From: Ruminococcus flavefaciens
GTDB lineage: Bacteria > Bacillota > Clostridia > Oscillospirales > Ruminococcaceae
Direction of reading: 5' to 3'
Length of the DNA: 8,418 nucleotides
Assembly (NCBI GenBank): GCA_902796705.1
Contig: CADBQF010000375.1
Span: 1 to 8,418 of the forward strand
Made by a program: the position numbers and the translations under genes. Of the stretch, positions 5,549 to 8,418 are shown in pieces. A model generated the notes under the pieces. It saw only the letters and a list, made by a program, of their open reading frames with translations, did not search any database and was not told the DNA's origin. Each line of letters begins with the position of its first letter. Positions within the stretch are counted from its first letter, which is position 1.

Positions 5549-6622
5549 ATGGCTAAAATCAAAGCTGCTGTAATTTTCGGCGGAGTCTCTCGTGAGCATA
5601 AGCTTTCACTCGCCTCCGCTGCTTCGGTGATAGAAAATATACCGAGGGACAAGTACGAGGTGATCTGCATCGGCATCACCAGAAAGGGCCGCTGGCTCTA
5701 CTTTCCGGGAGATGTCGCTGATATCCCCACAGGAAAATGGGAGCTTGATCCCGACTGTACTTCCGCTATCCTCTCACCTGATTCAGTTCACAGAGGCATA
5801 ATCGTTATCGAGAACGGAGAGGCTGCTTTCCGCAGGATAGATGTTGTATTTCCTGTACTTAACGGAAGATGCGGCGGCGACGGAACTATCCAGGGACTCC
5901 TTGATATGTCCGGAATACCGTATGTCGGCTGCGGACTCCTCGCTTCGGCTGCCTGCATGGATAAATCACATACTCACATGGTCATGGACGACTTCGGCAT
6001 AAAGACTGCCGAATGGAGACTCATCACCGACAGGGAACTTTCAGACCTCAGCAGCAGATGCAGCGAGATATTCTCGCAGCTCGGCTCACAGCTCATCGTA
6101 AAGCCCGCAAACAGCGGCAGCAACGTCGGCGTGAGCATCGCAAATTCTGTTGAAGAACTTGAAACTGCTGTAAAGATCGCCTTTTCAAGCGACAATAAGG
6201 TCATCGTTGAAAAATTCATCAAGGGCAGAAAGCTCGAAGCTGCCGTGTTCGGATATGATTCACCGTTCTCCTCTTATGTGGGCGAGATAATCACTTCCGA
6301 ACAGGTATACGATCCATATAATTTCAACGTAAGCACCGGCGATGATCTTATAGTCCCGGCTGATATCCCGAACGATATGCAGCTTTATATAAAAGATGTG
6401 GCTGTTACAGCTTTCAAGGCTCTCGGCTGCAAAGGAATGGCAAGGATAGATTTCTTCCTGACCGAAGACGGAGAACTCCTTCTCAACAAGATAGGAACTG
6501 CACCCGGACTCCGCCCCGGAAGCGTTTATCCGAAACTCATGGGACATCTCGGCATGACTCTGCCTTATCTTGTAGATAAGCTCATGGAGCAGGCTATTGA
6601 AAATGCCGAGACAAATTATTGA
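5549..6622 (+). CDS. Divergent D-alanine--D-alanine ligase homologue (ATP-grasp), key residues lost
   Basis: The product is 357 aa, normal for the long Ddl group, and aligns with Ddl from end to end: FGGVSREHKLS (10-20), GTIQGLLDMSGIPYVGCG (112-129), MDKSHT with Lys139, VKPANSGSNVG with Lys185, EKFIKG near 221, ARIDFF with Arg299 and Asp301, and VYPKLM at the end. ATP-binding lysines, Glu16 and Ser325 are kept. Residues essential in E. coli DdlB are replaced: His63 is Asn105, Glu68 is Gly110, Lys215-Tyr216 become Phe-Asn, Ser151 is Asn192, and metal ligands Glu270 and Asn272 become Lys314 and Gly316. A normal D-Ala-D-Ala activity is therefore doubtful, although the fold and frame are intact. 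A second, canonical ddl elsewhere would be expected. It is the first gene of an operon with DUF1934 and argS. Alternatives are a pseudo-enzyme regulator or a ligase with other substrates. Confidence 0.85.
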   Translation: MAKIKAAVIFGGVSREHKLSLASAASVIENIPRDKYEVICIGITRKGRWLYFPGDVADIPTGKWELDPDCTSAILSPDSVHRGIIVIENGEAAFRRIDVVFPVLNGRCGGDGTIQGLLDMSGIPYVGCGLLASAACMDKSHTHMVMDDFGIKTAEWRLITDRELSDLSSRCSEIFSQLGSQLIVKPANSGSNVGVSIANSVEELETAVKIAFSSDNKVIVEKFIKGRKLEAAVFGYDSPFSSYVGEIITSEQVYDPYNFNVSTGDDLIVPADIPNDMQLYIKDVAVTAFKALGCKGMARIDFFLTEDGELLLNKIGTAPGLRPGSVYPKLMGHLGMTLPYLVDKLMEQAIENAETNY

Positions 6623-6630
6623 TTTCCCGA

Positions 6631-6637
6631 AAAGGAG
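6631..6637 (+). promoter_or_regulatory. Ribosome binding site for a TTG start
   Basis: AAAGGAG is placed 6 nt before TTG at 6644. The nearer ATG (6639-6641) is only 1 nt from the binding site and is followed by ACT and TGA, so it cannot be the start. That TGA overlaps the TTG codon. Confidence 0.75.
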
Positions 6638-6643
6638 AATGAC

Positions 6644-7069
6644 TTGAAGAAAAATGTTTTGATCTCCCTGATGAGCATTCAGTATCAGGACGATGAAAAA
6701 AATGAGACCGAGCTTCTCACAAAGGCACAGTTCTATGACGAGAACGAGTGCGATGTCGTCACCTATGAAGATACGGAAGCTACAGGATTTGAGGGTTCTG
6801 TGACTACTATCAAAGTCAACGGCTGCAGCAGTGCTTCTATCATACGTGCGGGTACTGCAAATTCAGTCCTCTCCCTTGAAATAGGAAGAAAGCACTACTG
6901 TCAGTACTCTACTCCGTTCGGAAGTATGCAGATAGGCGTATACACGCATGAAATACGCAATACCCTCCACGAAGACGGAAAGCTTTATATGAAGTACACT
7001 CTTGATCTCAATTCGTCATTTCTTTCTGACAACGAGATCATAATGAATATAGAAAATACAAACATTTAA
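6644..7069 (+). CDS. DUF1934 (YwiB-like) small beta-barrel protein
   Basis: The product is 141 aa, cytosolic and without a signal peptide. The family pattern is visible: VLISLMSIQ (strand 1), a short acidic region, then CDVVTYEDTEATGFEG, TTIKVNG, ASIIRAGTANSVLSLEIGRKHYC, YSTPFGSMQIGVYTHEI, and a C-terminal GKLYMKYTLDLNSS strand pair. This matches the DUF1934 family (B. subtilis YwiB), which has a calycin-like beta-barrel fold and no firmly established function. Family members are often found just upstream of argS in Firmicutes, as here (16-nt gap), and the gene is 21 nt behind the Ddl homologue. The start codon is TTG, which may lower its translation relative to its neighbours. Confidence 0.85.
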   Translation: MKKNVLISLMSIQYQDDEKNETELLTKAQFYDENECDVVTYEDTEATGFEGSVTTIKVNGCSSASIIRAGTANSVLSLEIGRKHYCQYSTPFGSMQIGVYTHEIRNTLHEDGKLYMKYTLDLNSSFLSDNEIIMNIENTNI

Positions 7070-7085
7070 GAAAGGATAGATCATA

Positions 7086-8418
7086 ATGGCAGATCTTATC
7101 AAAGAAGCTTCGCTCCAGCTCCGTGAGCTGATAATCGAAGCTCTCGGAAAACTCACAGCAGAAGGTGCTGTCCCGGCAGCAGCACTCCCCGATTTCAATA
7201 TCGAGATACCGGCCGACAAGTCACACGGAGATTTCGCTGCAAATGCGGCTATGGTCTGTGCAAAGGCTCTCAGGATGCCGCCGAGAAAGATCGCTGAACT
7301 CATTCTCGGAAAGATCGACCTCGCAGGCTCGATGTTCGACAGATCAGAAGTTGCAGGCCCAGGATTCATGAATTTCTTCCTCGGACAGAAATGGTTCGCT
7401 GATGTCGTTGAGAACGTTCTCAGAGAAAAAGACGACTACGGCAAAACTCAGCTCGGTGCCGGCAAAAAGGTACTCGTCGAATTCGTTTCCGCCAACCCGA
7501 CAGGCCCTATGCACATAGGAAACGCACGAGGCGGTGCTATCGGTGACTGTCTCGCAAGCGTCCTCAACTGGGCAGGCTATCACGCTGAACGTGAGTTCTA
7601 TGTAAACGATGCCGGAAATCAGATCGAAAAATTCGGAAAGTCGCTCTCCCTCAGGTATATGCAGCTCTGCTCCGAAAAAGGTCAGCAGATGATATACGAA
7701 TACAGGAACGACACCGAAAAGCTCTGTGCTGAAATTTACGCAAGGAGCGGCGAAGGTGAGGATTTCGAGATGCCGGAGGACGTTTACCTCGGTACTGATA
7801 TCATCGAACACGCTGCAAATTACTACCACGATCACATCTTCGAGCTTCAGGACGTTTCCGAGGAGGAACGCAAAAAAGCTCTCGTTGAATATGCTCTCCC
7901 GCTCAACATCGCAGGCCTTGAGCGTGATCTTAAAAAATACCGCATCGTTTACGATAACTGGTTCAGGGAAAGTACGATCCACGCCAAGAACGAGACAAAG
8001 CTCGTCGTTGACAAGCTCCTCGAAGCCGGAAAAGCCTATGAGCAGGACGGTGCTGTATGGTTCAAGGCTACAGAGTACGGCCTTGACAAGGATTTCGTCC
8101 TCCGCAGAAGCAACGGTCTCTATACTTATATAGTACCCGACATCGCTTACCACTACGACAAGCTCGTTACACGTAATTTCGACAAGGCTATAAACGTTCT
8201 CGGTGCTGACCACCACGGATATGTTCCACGTCTGAAAGCTGCACTCACTGCTCTCGGTGTTGATGCTTCAAAGCTCGATGTAGTTCTCATGCAGATGGTT
8301 CGCCTTGTAAGGAACGGCGAGACCGTAAAGCTCTCCAAGAGAAGCGGAAAGGCTATCACCCTCGTAACTCTCCTCGATGAGATACCGATAGATGCAGCAC
8401 GTTTCTTCTTCAATCTCC
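7086..8418 (+). CDS. argS: Arginyl-tRNA synthetase (partial, runs off the right edge)
   Basis: An open frame of 444 codons starts at ATG 7086 and continues beyond the window, so the C-terminal part (roughly the last 120 residues, the anticodon-binding DALR domain) is missing. ArgS charges tRNA-Arg with arginine in the cytosol, a class Ia synthetase. The N-terminal additional domain is seen in IPADKSHGDFAANAAM (41-56). The catalytic core has SANPTGPMHIGNARGG (135-150) with HIGN as the HIGH motif, FYVNDAGNQ (171-179), GADHHGYV near codon 375, and KLSKRSG (415-421) as the KMSKS motif. AAAGGA (7071-7076) lies 9 nt before the ATG. It is the third gene of the operon after the Ddl homologue and DUF1934. 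A 290-codon antisense open frame inside it is a coding shadow. Confidence 0.95.
   Translation, partial: MADLIKEASLQLRELIIEALGKLTAEGAVPAAALPDFNIEIPADKSHGDFAANAAMVCAKALRMPPRKIAELILGKIDLAGSMFDRSEVAGPGFMNFFLGQKWFADVVENVLREKDDYGKTQLGAGKKVLVEFVSANPTGPMHIGNARGGAIGDCLASVLNWAGYHAEREFYVNDAGNQIEKFGKSLSLRYMQLCSEKGQQMIYEYRNDTEKLCAEIYARSGEGEDFEMPEDVYLGTDIIEHAANYYHDHIFELQDVSEEERKKALVEYALPLNIAGLERDLKKYRIVYDNWFRESTIHAKNETKLVVDKLLEAGKAYEQDGAVWFKATEYGLDKDFVLRRSNGLYTYIVPDIAYHYDKLVTRNFDKAINVLGADHHGYVPRLKAALTALGVDASKLDVVLMQMVRLVRNGETVKLSKRSGKAITLVTLLDEIPIDAARFFFNL

Noticed and set aside
7344..8216. 290-codon open frame on the minus strand
   Set aside because: It lies wholly antisense to argS, has no ribosome binding site or promoter, and its Val/Ser/Glu-rich translation is what the reverse complement of argS codons gives.

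Overview
The window looks like a chromosomal segment of a low-to-mid GC Gram-positive anaerobe of the Clostridia, most probably a Ruminococcus-type fibre degrader in the Oscillospiraceae. The reasons are strong AAGGAG ribosome binding sites, sigma-A promoters, a DUF1934-argS gene pair as in Firmicutes, a lipoprotein GH5 glycanase of clostridial type, and a GH130 phosphorylase closely resembling the mannoside phosphorylases known from Ruminococcus albus. The species call is inference. I see no mobile element, CRISPR array, tRNA or rRNA.

Left part (1-3215): the last codons of a plus-strand gene end at 82 and are followed by a strong hairpin (107-147) that probably terminates transcription from both sides. 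A three-gene minus-strand operon then reads right to left: galactokinase (galK-like, 428 aa), a lipid-anchored GH5 endo-glycanase (386 aa) 21 nt behind it, and a small lipoprotein of unknown function (176 aa) 43 nt further on.

Middle (3216-4594): a 319-nt divergent promoter region separates galK from a plus-strand GH130 mannoside phosphorylase. It carries a good TTGACG-17-TATACT promoter for GH130, a weaker TTGATA-17-TATAGA candidate for galK, and a perfect 7+7 inverted repeat just upstream of the galK -35 that looks like an operator. Together the genes suggest hemicellulose ((galacto)(gluco)mannan or mixed glucan) use: surface cleavage by GH5, cytosolic phosphorolysis of manno-oligosaccharides by GH130, and capture of released galactose by galactokinase. 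GH130 converges on a small alpha/beta hydrolase, and the two share a hairpin lying inside the end of the hydrolase gene.

Right part (4573-8418): the hydrolase (203 aa) has a consensus TTGACA-17-TATAAT promoter. Divergent from it runs a plus-strand operon: a D-alanine--D-alanine ligase homologue, a DUF1934 (YwiB-like) beta-barrel protein with a TTG start, and argS (arginyl-tRNA synthetase), which is cut off by the window edge. The most unusual item is the Ddl homologue. It keeps the ATP-grasp fold and nucleotide-binding lysines but has lost two of three metal ligands (Glu to Lys, Asn to Gly), the omega-loop Lys-Tyr pair, and the His and Glu of the HG..GEDG motif. It is therefore probably a pseudo-enzyme or an ATP-grasp enzyme with changed chemistry.
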